DNA from: an uncultured Verrucomicrobiales bacterium
GTDB lineage: Bacteria > Verrucomicrobiota > Verrucomicrobiia > Verrucomicrobiales > Akkermansiaceae
Reading direction: 5' to 3'
DNA: 32,664 nt
Assembly: GCA_905478925.1 (NCBI GenBank)
Contig: CAJQKQ010000017.1
Location: forward strand, 1-32,664
Position numbers and translations under genes: made by a program. The notes beneath the pieces are model-generated. The model worked only from the letters and a program-made list of their open reading frames with translations. It was not told the DNA's origin and made no database searches. Shown one piece after another: positions 22,424 through 30,746 of this stretch (position 1 is its first letter; every line of letters begins with the position of its first letter).

Positions 22424-24008
22424 CTTTCCTCTTCACGAGCGCGACCATCTCCCCGACCTCATCCACCTTCAGCAACAAGGCGACCGCAAAGTAGGCACCC
22501 GCTGAAACCCCGATCAGGCCACCGAGCCAGATTGCTTTCATCATCAGGGGCATCGCCGTGAGATCCGCGAACAGCATCCGGTTTCCGAAAAAGCAAAGCC
22601 CGGCCATCACCGCCGTCGCCACTCCTATTTTCAGAAAAGCCACCACCAAGACCTTCGTCCCGATATCACCCGCATAGCGGGTCATCGCCGCATACAGGAA
22701 TAGGAAATTCAGGCTCGCCACGATACTCGTCGTCAGCGCCAGCGACTCGTGCCCCCATTTTAAAACGAACACAAAGGTGTAGTTGCAACCGATGTTCACC
22801 ACCAGCGCCATCAAGCTCGCGATCATCGGAAGCCAGCGCTTGTCGATCGCATAGAACGCCGGCTGCAGCACTTTCAGCCCAGCATAAAACAACAACCCGC
22901 ATCCGTATGCCTGCAGCGCACCCGCAGTCGCCACCCGATCCACCGCATCAAACTGCCCCCTCTCATAAATCAAGCTGATGATCGGCTCCGCCAGAACCAC
23001 GAGTCCCACCGTCGATGGAAAAACCAAAAACGTGACCAGCTTCAGTCCCTTCACCAGCGTCGGCCCGAAGTCATCACCCACCCCGTTGATCGCCGCCCGC
23101 GATAAAGCGGGCAAGGTCACCGTCGCCACCGCTACCCCGAACACCCCGATCGGCAACTGCATCAGCCGGAACGCGTAACTCAACCAGCTAACCGCACCCT
23201 CCCCCACGCCGTAGGCGAACATCGAATTCACCACCACATTCACCTGCGTCACCGAGGCCGCGATCACCGCCGGCCCCATCAGTTTCAGGATCTGCCTCAC
23301 CCCGGAATCATTCCATTTAAAATCCGCTACGAAACGGTATCCCACCGCCCGCAATGCAGGAAACTGGCAGACAAGCTGCGCCACCCCGCCGATTACCACA
23401 CCCCATGAAAAACCGACCAAGCTCCGCGGCCCCCATTCCGGATCCATCCAGTAACCCAGCGCCGCGCCGCCCGCCATCGAGCCGATGTTGAAGAAACACG
23501 AAGCCAACGCCGGCATCCCGAACACGTCCCGCGCATTCAACATCCCCATCACCAGCGCCGAGAGCGAGACCAGCGCGATGAACGGATACATCACCCGCAC
23601 CATCTCCACCATCAGCGAGATCTCCTCCGGATTGTAGTTACGCGCCGTCTCACCGCTTTTCGAAAACGAAGTCAGCAACTCCACGATCCACGGAGCCACC
23701 CAGATCCCGATCAACGTCAGAACCCCCATGAAAACCGCCGCCAGCGTCATCATCCGGTTGGCCAGCACCCAGGCGTTCTCCGACCCATCCGATTTCACCT
23801 TCTTGGAAAACGTCGTCACGAACGCCTGCGAAAGCGCACCCTCTGCAAACAAATCCCGCAACAAATTCGGCACCCGGAACGCCAGGTAAAAGCAATCCAT
23901 CAACCAGCTTCCGCCGAACAGAGCCGCGAACATCATTTCCCGCCCCAGCCCCAGCACCCGGCTGAGCATCACTGCAGCACTCACCTTCCATGTAGCCTTC
24001 GCAGACAT
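22413..24008 (-). CDS. murJ: Lipid II flippase MurJ (MviN)
   Basis: A 531-residue polytopic inner-membrane protein of the MOP exporter superfamily that flips lipid II for peptidoglycan synthesis. Family landmarks: LSRVLGLGREMMFAALFGGS at the N terminus, DCFYLAFRVPNLLRDLFAEG then ALSQAFV in the first loop, LNARDVFGMPALAS, and GVAVATVTLPALSR in the middle. About 14 helices can be counted. The length is typical. The gene stands alone on the minus strand; no lipid-synthesis or division genes flank it. Confidence 0.94.
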   Translation of the reverse strand: MSAKATWKVSAAVMLSRVLGLGREMMFAALFGGSWLMDCFYLAFRVPNLLRDLFAEGALSQAFVTTFSKKVKSDGSENAWVLANRMMTLAAVFMGVLTLIGIWVAPWIVELLTSFSKSGETARNYNPEEISLMVEMVRVMYPFIALVSLSALVMGMLNARDVFGMPALASCFFNIGSMAGGAALGYWMDPEWGPRSLVGFSWGVVIGGVAQLVCQFPALRAVGYRFVADFKWNDSGVRQILKLMGPAVIAASVTQVNVVVNSMFAYGVGEGAVSWLSYAFRLMQLPIGVFGVAVATVTLPALSRAAINGVGDDFGPTLVKGLKLVTFLVFPSTVGLVVLAEPIISLIYERGQFDAVDRVATAGALQAYGCGLLFYAGLKVLQPAFYAIDKRWLPMIASLMALVVNIGCNYTFVFVLKWGHESLALTTSIVASLNFLFLYAAMTRYAGDIGTKVLVVAFLKIGVATAVMAGLCFFGNRMLFADLTAMPLMMKAIWLGGLIGVSAGAYFAVALLLKVDEVGEMVALVKRKARQ

Positions 24009-24030
24009 CCGGGACGTTCATCTACGATGG

Positions 24031-24055
24031 CGAAGGAGTTTGCAACTCCTTTGCG
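24031..24055. repeat. REP-like inverted repeat upstream of murJ
   Basis: AAGGAGTT-TGC-AACTCCTT is a perfect 8-base stem with a 3-base loop; with one wobble it extends to 11 base pairs (GCGAAGGAGTT / AACTCCTTTGC). It lies just upstream of the murJ start and lacks a T-run, so it is more likely a dispersed palindrome or a 5' leader hairpin than a terminator. Confidence 0.65.
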
Positions 24056-24189
24056 GAACCATGGGATGCAAGACGATTACAATCATGCGCGGGCTTTGTA
24101 AGAGTTTCACGGTTGAGTCATCTTCGTGGAAACCGACAGCCTGAAGTGGCCCCGGGAAACGGATCCAGCGGTCGAATGCAACTTTAGCT

Positions 24190-24224
24190 GGTCTGAGAGG
24201 GGCGAATTGCCCCGAAATCAGACC
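24190..24224. repeat. Hairpin upstream of IS3 stub
   Basis: GGTCTGA at 24190 pairs with TCAGACC ending at 24224, and an inner GGGGC/GCCCC pair sits inside, giving a nested stem-loop. It ends one base before the ATG of the IS3 OrfA stub, so it could hide its start when transcribed, or be part of the element's end. Confidence 0.7.
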
Positions 24225-24225
24225 G

Positions 24226-24342
24226 ATGAAACGAAAGAGAAGACACCTTACCTCCGAGTTCAAAGCTCGTGTCGCCGCCGCCGAGGCGCTCAAGGGCGAG
24301 GGCTCAGCCATCGGTGGCCTCGGCGTCCTGTTCGGCGGCTGA
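24226..24342 (+). pseudogene. IS3-family OrfA stub
   Basis: Thirty-eight codons read MKRKRRHLTSEFKARVAAAE then ALKGEGSAIGGLGVLFGG and stop. The start matches IS3-type OrfA proteins (MKRKR..HSPEFKARVALEALKGE), but the helix-turn-helix then degenerates and ends. An upstream TGAAGTGGCCCC (24140-24151) resembles the terminal sequence of such elements. It lies between murJ and the EamA gene. Confidence 0.65.
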
Positions 24343-24356
24343 TCACGCCCGCGCCC

Positions 24357-25247
24357 TTAGTTCCGGGGCGCCGGAAATTTCCTCCGAGCAGCCACCCGCC
24401 AGATCGCGATCAGCACGACCCCGGCCGCTGCGAGTTCGTGCGCAGCGAATTTCTCCCCGAAGAGAAAGAACGCGCCCACGGCAGTAAAAACCGGCAGAGT
24501 CATCTGCAGCGAGGCACCCTGCGCAATCGACAGCCGCTGGTAAGCGCTTGTCATGATCAGCTGCCCAAAAGTCACCACCACGGCACCAAGCGCCAATAGC
24601 CACAAACCAGCGGAAGGCAACGCCGGGGCATTTCCGGCAAAGGGCAGTCCCAGCAGCAGCGAGCAGGTCGCCTGCGCACCGTAGATCGTCGCGGGATGCT
24701 CCTCGTGGCGCAACTTGCGGATGATCACCACCACGAAACCGGCTGCCAACGCACCGAACAAGCCGAGCATGTCATAGCCCGAAGGCGCGAGCTTCATATT
24801 CCCATCGCTCAGGAAAACCAGCAGCCCCGCCATCGCCACCACCAGCCAGCAGGAAGTCACCAGCCTTACTTTTTCCTTCAGCCAGAAAGCCGCGATCACC
24901 GTAGCGAACATCGGGTAGGTCAGATTGATCACAATCGCCCGCCCGGCACCCAGCTCCGTGATGGTGATGTAGAAGCAGATGATCCCCACCCCGCCGATCA
25001 GGCCGCGCATCATCACGAGGCGGTTAGAAAACATCCGCCGCCATTCGAAGCCACGTCCGTTCGAAAAGAAAATCAGCAGGATGAGAATACCGAAGGCACC
25101 GCGGAAAAGCGTGGCCATCCATCCATCCGCTCCGGCCGAGACCAGCGAAGCCCCGCGGATCAGCAGCGTGTTCCCCGCAAACAGCACCACCGAGGCGAGC
25201 ATCCACATCACCCCTTTCAGATCCACTTGCTCGTCCCCGCTTTCCAT
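24357..25247 (-). CDS. EamA/DMT-family transporter
   Basis: A 296-residue inner-membrane protein with ten predicted helices in two EamA repeats. The first starts at KGVMWMLASVVLFAGNTLLI and the second at GLFGALAAGFVVVIIRKL. Family signatures include ITITELGAGRAIVINLTYPM then FATVIAAFWLKEKV in the first half, and SIAQGASLQMTLPVFTAVGA with FFLFGEKF in the second. These drug/metabolite transporters export or import small metabolites; the substrate is unknown. The ATG at 25247 has GGGAAG five bases upstream and is preferred over an in-frame start at 25304. It is a single gene, with an IS3 stub just past its stop. Confidence 0.9.
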   Translation of the reverse strand: MESGDEQVDLKGVMWMLASVVLFAGNTLLIRGASLVSAGADGWMATLFRGAFGILILLIFFSNGRGFEWRRMFSNRLVMMRGLIGGVGIICFYITITELGAGRAIVINLTYPMFATVIAAFWLKEKVRLVTSCWLVVAMAGLLVFLSDGNMKLAPSGYDMLGLFGALAAGFVVVIIRKLRHEEHPATIYGAQATCSLLLGLPFAGNAPALPSAGLWLLALGAVVVTFGQLIMTSAYQRLSIAQGASLQMTLPVFTAVGAFFLFGEKFAAHELAAAGVVLIAIWRVAARRKFPAPRN

Positions 25248-25349
25248 TCGTCTTCCCGCTTCTCGCCCGCTTTCCTTGTGAACGCAAGTATCACGACAGC
25301 ACATTATCTACTCGCAACCGCGATCCGATCTTTGTCTTCTGCTCCCAGG

Positions 25350-25670
25350 ATGTCTTTCTCACGCAACCTTCTGGACAAATTTCTCTTCGTCATTTCATGG
25401 GATTTTCTATGCAAATTGATTTTTGGTTTGGGAGATGCAATTTCTCCGACGGGAATACCACGCATCCACCTCCGTGTGAAAAATGGCCGTTATCGCTGCA
25501 TCTTCGGTCAAATCCCCCAATGGGCGACAGAACAAATTACCTCCGGCCTAAAGCAAGCGGAGGTTAGCAGCGCAGTCATCAAACAAATGAAGGACGGCAG
25601 CTTTCGTTTTTCCCGAAGCGTCCCCCAGAAGCTCCGCCAGAGGATACGCAACATCATCGTCTCAGGATAA
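25350..25670 (+). CDS. Small protein resembling DUF3634
   Basis: A 106-residue protein. After an N-terminal hydrophobic stretch (FLFVISWDFLCKLIFGLG), residues about 35-105 read PRIHLRVKNGRYRCIFGQIP, then VIKQMKDGSFRFSRSVPQKL and RQRIRNII. The arrangement 'RVxxGrxxxxxGxiP...gxxrFSgxvPxxxrQriRN' resembles DUF3634 proteins. The start ATG at 25350 has only a weak CAGG before it. It faces the same way as the downstream helicase, with 111 bases between. Function unknown; the membrane stretch suggests inner-membrane attachment. Confidence 0.55.
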   Translation: MSFSRNLLDKFLFVISWDFLCKLIFGLGDAISPTGIPRIHLRVKNGRYRCIFGQIPQWATEQITSGLKQAEVSSAVIKQMKDGSFRFSRSVPQKLRQRIRNIIVSG

Positions 25671-25781
25671 GGTAGGGTTGTTCCCATTCGAGGTTCCGCG
25701 TTGGAAATTCAATGTTCAACGTTCCTCTCCCCAGTATCCATCCTTGACCCGCCTCAAAACCCCGCCTAAACCCTCCGCCTC

Positions 25782-26978
25782 ATGGGATTTGACACACTCG
25801 GCCTCTCCGCCCCCGTTCTAGAAGCAGTCTTAGAAACGGGTTACACCAATCCGACCCCGATTCAGGCACAGGCCATCCCTGTCATCCTGGAGGGCAAAGA
25901 CGTCATCGGCGCATCCCAGACGGGCACCGGCAAGACCGCCGCATTCGCACTCCCTTCCCTTTCCAAGATCGAGAATCTCGGCAAGCCCCAGATCCTCGTC
26001 CTTGAGCCAACCCGCGAGCTCGCCCACCAGGTCGCCGAGCAGTTTGAGAAATACGGTGCCAAGACCGGCATGAAAGTCGCCCTGCTCTACGGTGGAGTCG
26101 GCCTCGGCGAGCAGATGCAGAAGCTTGAGGAAGGCGCCGATATTGTCGTCGCCACACCCGGCCGCCTCGTTGATTGCTTCTACCGCGGTGCCATGCGCTT
26201 CGGCGAAATCAAGATCCTCATACTCGACGAAGTCGATCGCATGCTCGACATGGGCTTCCTCCCGCAAGTGCGGAAAATCGTCAATATCTGCCCATGGGAA
26301 GGCCGTCAGACGCTGTTCTTCTCCGCCACCATGCCCGCCGCGATCCAAACCTTCGCGCAATGGTGCTTGGTCGATCCAATCAAAATCGAAATCGCCCGCC
26401 GCGCAGTCGCCGCTACCGTTTCCCACGCCTTCTACCCGGTCTCCATCGACCAGCGCGACGAGCTCCTCCTCGCCCTATTGGAACACACCGACTACCACTC
26501 GGTGATGATCTTCACTCGCACCCGCCGCGAGGCAGACGAGATCACCGGCATGATCAAAGGCACCGGCCAGACCAAGGTCGCCGCCATGCACTCGGACATC
26601 AACCAGACCGACCGCATGAAAGCCCTCGCCGGCTTCAAGTCCGGTGAATTCGAGATCCTCGTCGCCACCGACGTCGCCGCACGCGGCATCGACGTCTCCG
26701 GCGTCTCCCACGTGATCAACTACCGCGTCCCCGAAAATGCTGAGGACTACGTCCACCGCATCGGCCGCACCGGTCGCGCCGAGGCCGAGGGCGACGCCTT
26801 CACCATCCTCACTGCCGACGAACTCGATTTCGCAAAATCCGTCGAAATTTTTGTCGAAAAAGAAATCAGGCGCGAGAAACTCCCCAATTTCCCCTACATC
26901 TACACCGCCCTGCTCGACACCGATCCGATCAAACCGATCCGCAGGAAAAAAGTCGGAGGCAAGAAGCGGCGCAAGTAG
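25782..26978 (+). CDS. DEAD-box RNA helicase (RhlE-like), DEVD variant
   Basis: A 398-residue ATP-dependent RNA helicase with the two RecA-like domains and almost no C-terminal extension. Motifs: Q motif PTPIQAQAIP at 25-34, Walker A ASQTGTGKT at 44-52, Ia PTRELA, Ib TPGR, II DEVD at 149-152 (instead of DEAD), III SAT, IV MIFTRTRREAD, V ATDVAARGIDV and VI HRIGRTGRAE. The tail is a short basic stretch ending GGKKRRK. Likely role: unwinding RNA in ribosome assembly or mRNA decay. An imperfect stem lies 10 bases past the stop. Confidence 0.93.
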   Translation: MGFDTLGLSAPVLEAVLETGYTNPTPIQAQAIPVILEGKDVIGASQTGTGKTAAFALPSLSKIENLGKPQILVLEPTRELAHQVAEQFEKYGAKTGMKVALLYGGVGLGEQMQKLEEGADIVVATPGRLVDCFYRGAMRFGEIKILILDEVDRMLDMGFLPQVRKIVNICPWEGRQTLFFSATMPAAIQTFAQWCLVDPIKIEIARRAVAATVSHAFYPVSIDQRDELLLALLEHTDYHSVMIFTRTRREADEITGMIKGTGQTKVAAMHSDINQTDRMKALAGFKSGEFEILVATDVAARGIDVSGVSHVINYRVPENAEDYVHRIGRTGRAEAEGDAFTILTADELDFAKSVEIFVEKEIRREKLPNFPYIYTALLDTDPIKPIRRKKVGGKKRRK

Positions 26979-26988
26979 CCGAATATGG

Positions 26989-27009
26989 AGCGCGGCTCTT
27001 CAAGCCGCT
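26989..27009. repeat. Imperfect hairpin after the helicase gene
   Basis: AGCG-C-GGCT, loop CTTCA, AGCCGCT forms a 7-base-pair stem with one bulge. It is close enough to the helicase stop to end transcription, but there is no T-run; the sequence also looks like dispersed REP-type palindromes. Confidence 0.45.
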
Positions 27010-27098
27010 GGGATTGGCCCCGCCTCACCAAAGGCGCTGAATCACATCATACAGCTTCCGGAACTGGGACACCTGGCATCATCTAAATGATGTCCATT

Positions 27099-27272
27099 TT
27101 ACGCGAGTTCGGTCTTCACGCGGTGAATCAAGCGTAGGATAATTACGAGCAGAACCAGTATCGCGACGATGAGGTAGCCGATACCATCCGCGAACAGATC
27201 AATACCGTTGATCGAAAAGTCGAGAATGAAGAGGAGCAGACCCCAGAAAAGCTGGGAGAAATGAATGCGCAT
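27099..27272 (-). CDS. 57-residue membrane protein
   Basis: From an ATG at 27272 the minus strand encodes MRIHFSQLFWGLLLFILDFS, then INGIDLFADGIGYLIVAILV and LLVIILRLIHRVKTELA, ending in TAA. Two hydrophobic helices flank a short loop with a charged tail. The pattern 'DFsINGiDLfaDgIGYlIv' is like the N terminus of larger membrane proteins (LLPDFVGYIL type) known in several phyla, so it may be a genuine small protein or a shortened relative. There is no clear ribosome binding site. It lies 33 bases past the Pro-rich lipoprotein gene on the same strand, so it may share its transcript. Confidence 0.6.
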   Translation of the reverse strand: MRIHFSQLFWGLLLFILDFSINGIDLFADGIGYLIVAILVLLVIILRLIHRVKTELA

Positions 27273-27305
27273 TCTTGAGTGTGGGTGGGACGGGACGAAA
27301 CCGTT

Positions 27306-27779
27306 CTACCTACGTCTGCTCCTACTCCTGCCCTGGCTGGGGCGCGCTGTCGGACGCGAACTGGGGCGCGAACTGGGGCGCGAACTGGGGCGGGTCGTCG
27401 GGCGGGTCGTCGGGCGAGTGCTGGGGCGCGTGACCGGCTGTGTGGAGGGCGGCCTGTGCCCGGGAGGCTTGGCGATGGGGTGACTGGGCTTGTGCCCGGG
27501 AGGACGGTACCCCGGGGGCCTTGCGGGCGGGCGATGATAAGGAGGCCGATTGTAAGGAGGCCTCACGACGACGTAGCCACGGTCGGGCCAATAACGATAG
27601 TAGTGATCGTGGTTGTTCCAGTAGGCGATGCCCGCGACGGTGACCGCGGCGTAACCGAGGGGAACGGCGTTGGTGGTGTATCCTTCCGGATATTCCTCAG
27701 TGTAGTTTGTGCATGATCCCAAGAGGGATGCTAACAATCCGGCCAGCAGGGCTTTTCTCATAATTTTCATAAAATACAT
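27306..27779 (-). CDS. Pro/Arg-rich repeat lipoprotein
   Basis: A 157-residue secreted lipoprotein. The signal peptide MKIMRKALLAGLLASLLGSC ends in the lipobox LGSC. The mature N terminus has a Tyr-rich segment (YYRYWPDRGYVVVRPPYNRP), then a low-complexity tail of PPxxRPP and RPTTRPSSRP-type repeats ending in a basic RSRSRRR. The tail is encoded by tandem DNA repeats, so length probably varies among strains. ATG at 27779 has AGGG six bases upstream; Met4 or Met7 are alternative starts. The tail may bind acidic polymers or peptidoglycan; this is an inference. Confidence 0.75.
   Translation of the reverse strand: MYFMKIMRKALLAGLLASLLGSCTNYTEEYPEGYTTNAVPLGYAAVTVAGIAYWNNHDHYYRYWPDRGYVVVRPPYNRPPYHRPPARPPGYRPPGHKPSHPIAKPPGHRPPSTQPVTRPSTRPTTRPTTRPSSRPSSRPSSRPTARPSQGRSRSRRR
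27356..27416. repeat. 12-bp tandem repeats encoding the RPSS/RPTT tail
   Basis: Units related to GCGAACTGGGGC recur about three times, followed by GGGCGGGTCGTC-type units about twice. On the minus strand each 12-base unit gives one four-residue repeat (RPSS or RPTT) of the lipoprotein. Confidence 0.85.
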
Positions 27780-27848
27780 TTACCCTGATTCAATCCGGAA
27801 TCAACTCTGGAAATACAACCATCTCGGATCGGGCGACCCTCCCCCCAG

Positions 27849-29066
27849 TCAGAACCTAGCCCAGGCACTGCCGAACTGGATATAGAGGGCCGGCCCCTCC
27901 TCCCCGTAGGCGACATCCAGACCCATATGGAGTCCATACTGCCGGGCGATGAGATAGCGGATACCCGCGCCGCCGGTGACGGTCGTGTCCGTTCCTTTGA
28001 AAGGGTGATCGTCAAACCAGGACATGCCGACACCGCCGAACCCGACTACGCTCCACCGTGAATGACACTGCCAGCGCAGCTCCGCCTCCACCGCCGCGAT
28101 CCCATCTCCCTGGTAGCGGGCGGCCGGGGCGCCCCTCAGTTTCACGTAGGGACGCATGTAGAACGGCATGTCTCCGGAACTCTGTTCCATCTCCCCTTTG
28201 ATCCCCAAAAATAGGGTGTCCTCCACCAGAGGGTGATACCAGTAGTTCGCCCATTTCAGGGATTGGAAATTCGATCCTCCGCCCAGGGCTTTGAGGTTGG
28301 CCGTCAGGCTCAACTCGGAGACCAGCCCCCTGGTGGGGGTAAAGACATTGTCCCGGGAATCGAAGAGCAGCGTTGGCCTCAGGCTGCTGACCACGTAGTC
28401 GATCCCCCCTCCGAGAAAATTACCGCCCAGAGGCGTGGGGTTGACGAGAGAGGCGCCGACTTCCGCGTAGGCATATCGCAGCCCGATGTTCCAATGAGAG
28501 TCTTTCCCCAGTTTCCAATCCGCCCCGATCATACCAAAGGTGGAATCTAGATTGTAGCGGAAGGCCTGGCCGTCGGGTGCCAGGTTGTTTCCGACACCGT
28601 AGAAATCGAGGTTCATGCTGACATCCCCGGCACCGCCGGTCATATGCAGACGTTCATCGAGAAAGTAGCCGGAGTAGCCGCCAAAAACTCCCTCCGATCC
28701 GTTCGATGTCCGCAGCAGTCCGGCTGCCATCATATTGGGACGCCCACCCCCTTCGGGCTTGTCAATAAACACCGCCATCGCCGCCGCGCCGCCGCCGAGG
28801 GCAGGTTCGGTGATCGGGATGATCAGGGGAACGAATCCCAGCGGTTCGTCTAGAATCTTGCTGAGATCAAAGCAGCCGTCCTGAGCATCAAAAACCTTGC
28901 CCCGGATCTCACCCTCCTCCTGGGCGCTTTCCTCATCCTTGGTCTCCTGCGCCTGCGCACCCGAAAGCGTGCCCACCACCAGCGCGAACAGGACAAGGCA
29001 ATGCTTCATGGCTCGTCGGTTGAAAACCATTTGCAGCGGCTTGAATACTTGTCTTCTCTGCGTCAT
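27849..29066 (-). CDS. Omp85/BamA-like outer-membrane beta-barrel protein
   Basis: A 405-residue outer-membrane protein. A hydrophobic export signal (CLVLFALVVGTLSGAQAQ) follows a 20-residue basic head. A short acidic linker leads to alternating beta strands up to the terminal ALYIQFGSAWARF, ending in the Phe typical of barrel proteins. The region VKLRGAPAARYQGDGIAAVE with AELRW resembles the (V/I)RG-F/Y strand-loop of Omp85/surface-antigen D15 proteins, and RPTLLFDSRDNVFTPTRG is the usual strand start of that barrel. There are no POTRA domains, so it is not a full BamA. AGGAG eight bases before the ATG supports the start at 29066; Met20 is an alternative. Function unknown. Confidence 0.8.
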   Translation of the reverse strand: MTQRRQVFKPLQMVFNRRAMKHCLVLFALVVGTLSGAQAQETKDEESAQEEGEIRGKVFDAQDGCFDLSKILDEPLGFVPLIIPITEPALGGGAAAMAVFIDKPEGGGRPNMMAAGLLRTSNGSEGVFGGYSGYFLDERLHMTGGAGDVSMNLDFYGVGNNLAPDGQAFRYNLDSTFGMIGADWKLGKDSHWNIGLRYAYAEVGASLVNPTPLGGNFLGGGIDYVVSSLRPTLLFDSRDNVFTPTRGLVSELSLTANLKALGGGSNFQSLKWANYWYHPLVEDTLFLGIKGEMEQSSGDMPFYMRPYVKLRGAPAARYQGDGIAAVEAELRWQCHSRWSVVGFGGVGMSWFDDHPFKGTDTTVTGGAGIRYLIARQYGLHMGLDVAYGEEGPALYIQFGSAWARF

Positions 29067-29615
29067 CTGACGGACTCCTGAGAATCCTCGGGCAATTGGA
29101 TTGCGCTACGTAATTTTGTGGAGCCTTTTCGGAAAGCGGAAAGGCTTGCGATACATCATCGCGCTCATCAGCGGCACGTCAAGTTGCGTAACGCATACCG
29201 CAGGGACAAAAAACACCCCCTCGGATCTGGGGCTGGTGTATCTCGCCGGAAAAAGCCCCCCCCTTCGTAGCTGCCATGAAGAACATCCTGGAGATTTAGC
29301 TGCGCCCTCTTGTTTGCCTTGATGAGTTCGCTCCAAATAGTCCCTCACAGAGACCCGAATTCCACGTCCGGCGACTCCCGGATGTGTTGTCAGACAGGAT
29401 TACGAATACGTCCGGGAAGGCAGCGCGGCGGGCTGTATGCTGGCCATGCCTCATCTTGGTCGGCGTGATGTTATCATTTCAAAAAGTGGATAACTCACCT
29501 CCATCGATTTAAGAATCGGATGACATTAGCAATTTTCGCCTTTACGCACCGTCTTTAGAATCACCATAGTTACTCCTTAAATCCAAATCCTCATAAAAAA
29601 ACTCACCTCACTCCT
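29067..29615. other. 549-base intergenic stretch
   Basis: No gene, tRNA or IS stub recognised. A stem AGCCTTT...AAAGGCT (29122-29146, 11-base loop) is present without a T-run. From about 29480 the sequence becomes AT-rich ahead of the permease gene, and the promoter for the three-gene operon probably lies there, but I could not place -35/-10 boxes. Confidence 0.5.
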
Positions 29616-30722
29616 ATGAACGACTGCCAAAAAGACGAATTCGTGAAGACTGCGATCGACGCGGTGATTAAAATTATCCTTTTGGGCGCAATGGTAGCTT
29701 TATCATTTCAAATCATTCGGCCGTTTATGATGCCCGTGATATGGGGGGTGGTAATCGCAGTATCAATGGGGCCTTTGGTTGAAAAGATCGTAGCTCTGTT
29801 AGGGGGACGACGGAAACTTGGAATCACCTTGTTTACACTCTGTGCCGTGGGGTTGCTGGTAATTCCAACTTACCTTTTGTTGAGCACTTCCTTTGAAACA
29901 GTCCAGAGCTTCGCCGGTGATCTTAAAGAGAACAAAGTGGAACTACCACCTGCTCCGGATAAATTGGCTGAAATTCCCGTGGTTGGCCAGAAAGCGACAG
30001 ATCTTTGGAATACCGCATCGAACGATCTTAAGAAAGCAGTGAAAGATACTGCTCCGCTTGGACAGAAGGTTGCCAAGGCTCTCAGTTCCTCGCTGGGCGG
30101 ACTTCTCAGTTCAGTTGCGCAGTTTGTGATCTCATTCATCATCGCGGCCTTCTTTATGTTTAGTCCGGAAAAGGGTTTCGCCGTTTCATCCAAGATCGTC
30201 GGAAGTGTGGCGAACAATCGTGGCGAAGAATTCACCCGCTTAACGGTTGCGACGATTCGTGGCGTGATGAACGGAGTGGTTGGAGTTGCGATCATTCAAT
30301 CAGTCTTGGGAACTCTCGGCATGGTGATCATCGGTATTCCTGCCGCTGGATTGTGGGGCTTGTTGATCCTGATCTTTGCAATTGCCCAGCTGCCTCCGAT
30401 TATCATTCTTGGGCCAGTAGCGATTTATGCCTTTAGTGCTTACGATACGATGCCCGCAGTGATTTTTGGAATTTGGGCGTTGTTGGTGAGTGCCTGTGAT
30501 GGGGTGATCAAGCCAATCCTGATGGCTCGTGGTTTGGACACTCCGATGTTGGTGATCTTATTAGGTGCGATTGGAGGCATGATGCTTTCCGGTATCATCG
30601 GGCTCTTCGTAGGAGCTGTCGTTCTTTCGATCACATATGGGCTCTTCATGGCCTGGGTGAATGAAAAGGTGGACGGGGAGTCTGATTCTGATGATTCCGC
30701 TGAAGTTCCCGAAGTTGGATAG
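29616..30722 (+). CDS. AI-2E family transporter (PerM-like permease)
   Basis: A 368-residue inner-membrane protein with about eight helices and the soluble middle segment (about 95-155, KENKVELPPAPDKL and onward) typical of the AI-2E/YdiK/PerM family. The family pattern is seen in FIIAAFFMFSPEKG, AIIQSVLGTLGMVIIGIPAA with GLWGLL, FAIAQLPPIIILGP, and KPILMARGLDTPMLVILLGA near the end. Some members export the quorum signal AI-2 or Na+; the substrate here is unknown. It is the first gene of a three-gene operon with the outer-membrane factor (25-base gap). Codon use looks less GC-rich than in genes before 29 kb. Confidence 0.9.
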   Translation: MNDCQKDEFVKTAIDAVIKIILLGAMVALSFQIIRPFMMPVIWGVVIAVSMGPLVEKIVALLGGRRKLGITLFTLCAVGLLVIPTYLLLSTSFETVQSFAGDLKENKVELPPAPDKLAEIPVVGQKATDLWNTASNDLKKAVKDTAPLGQKVAKALSSSLGGLLSSVAQFVISFIIAAFFMFSPEKGFAVSSKIVGSVANNRGEEFTRLTVATIRGVMNGVVGVAIIQSVLGTLGMVIIGIPAAGLWGLLILIFAIAQLPPIIILGPVAIYAFSAYDTMPAVIFGIWALLVSACDGVIKPILMARGLDTPMLVILLGAIGGMMLSGIIGLFVGAVVLSITYGLFMAWVNEKVDGESDSDDSAEVPEVG

Positions 30723-30746
30723 ACAATCGCTTTGGCACGATACCTT

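Noticed and set aside
24696..25349. Long plus-strand open frame leading into the DUF3634-like gene
   Set aside because: This part is antisense to the EamA transporter and His/Gln/Pro-rich; only the section from the ATG at 25350 looks like a protein.
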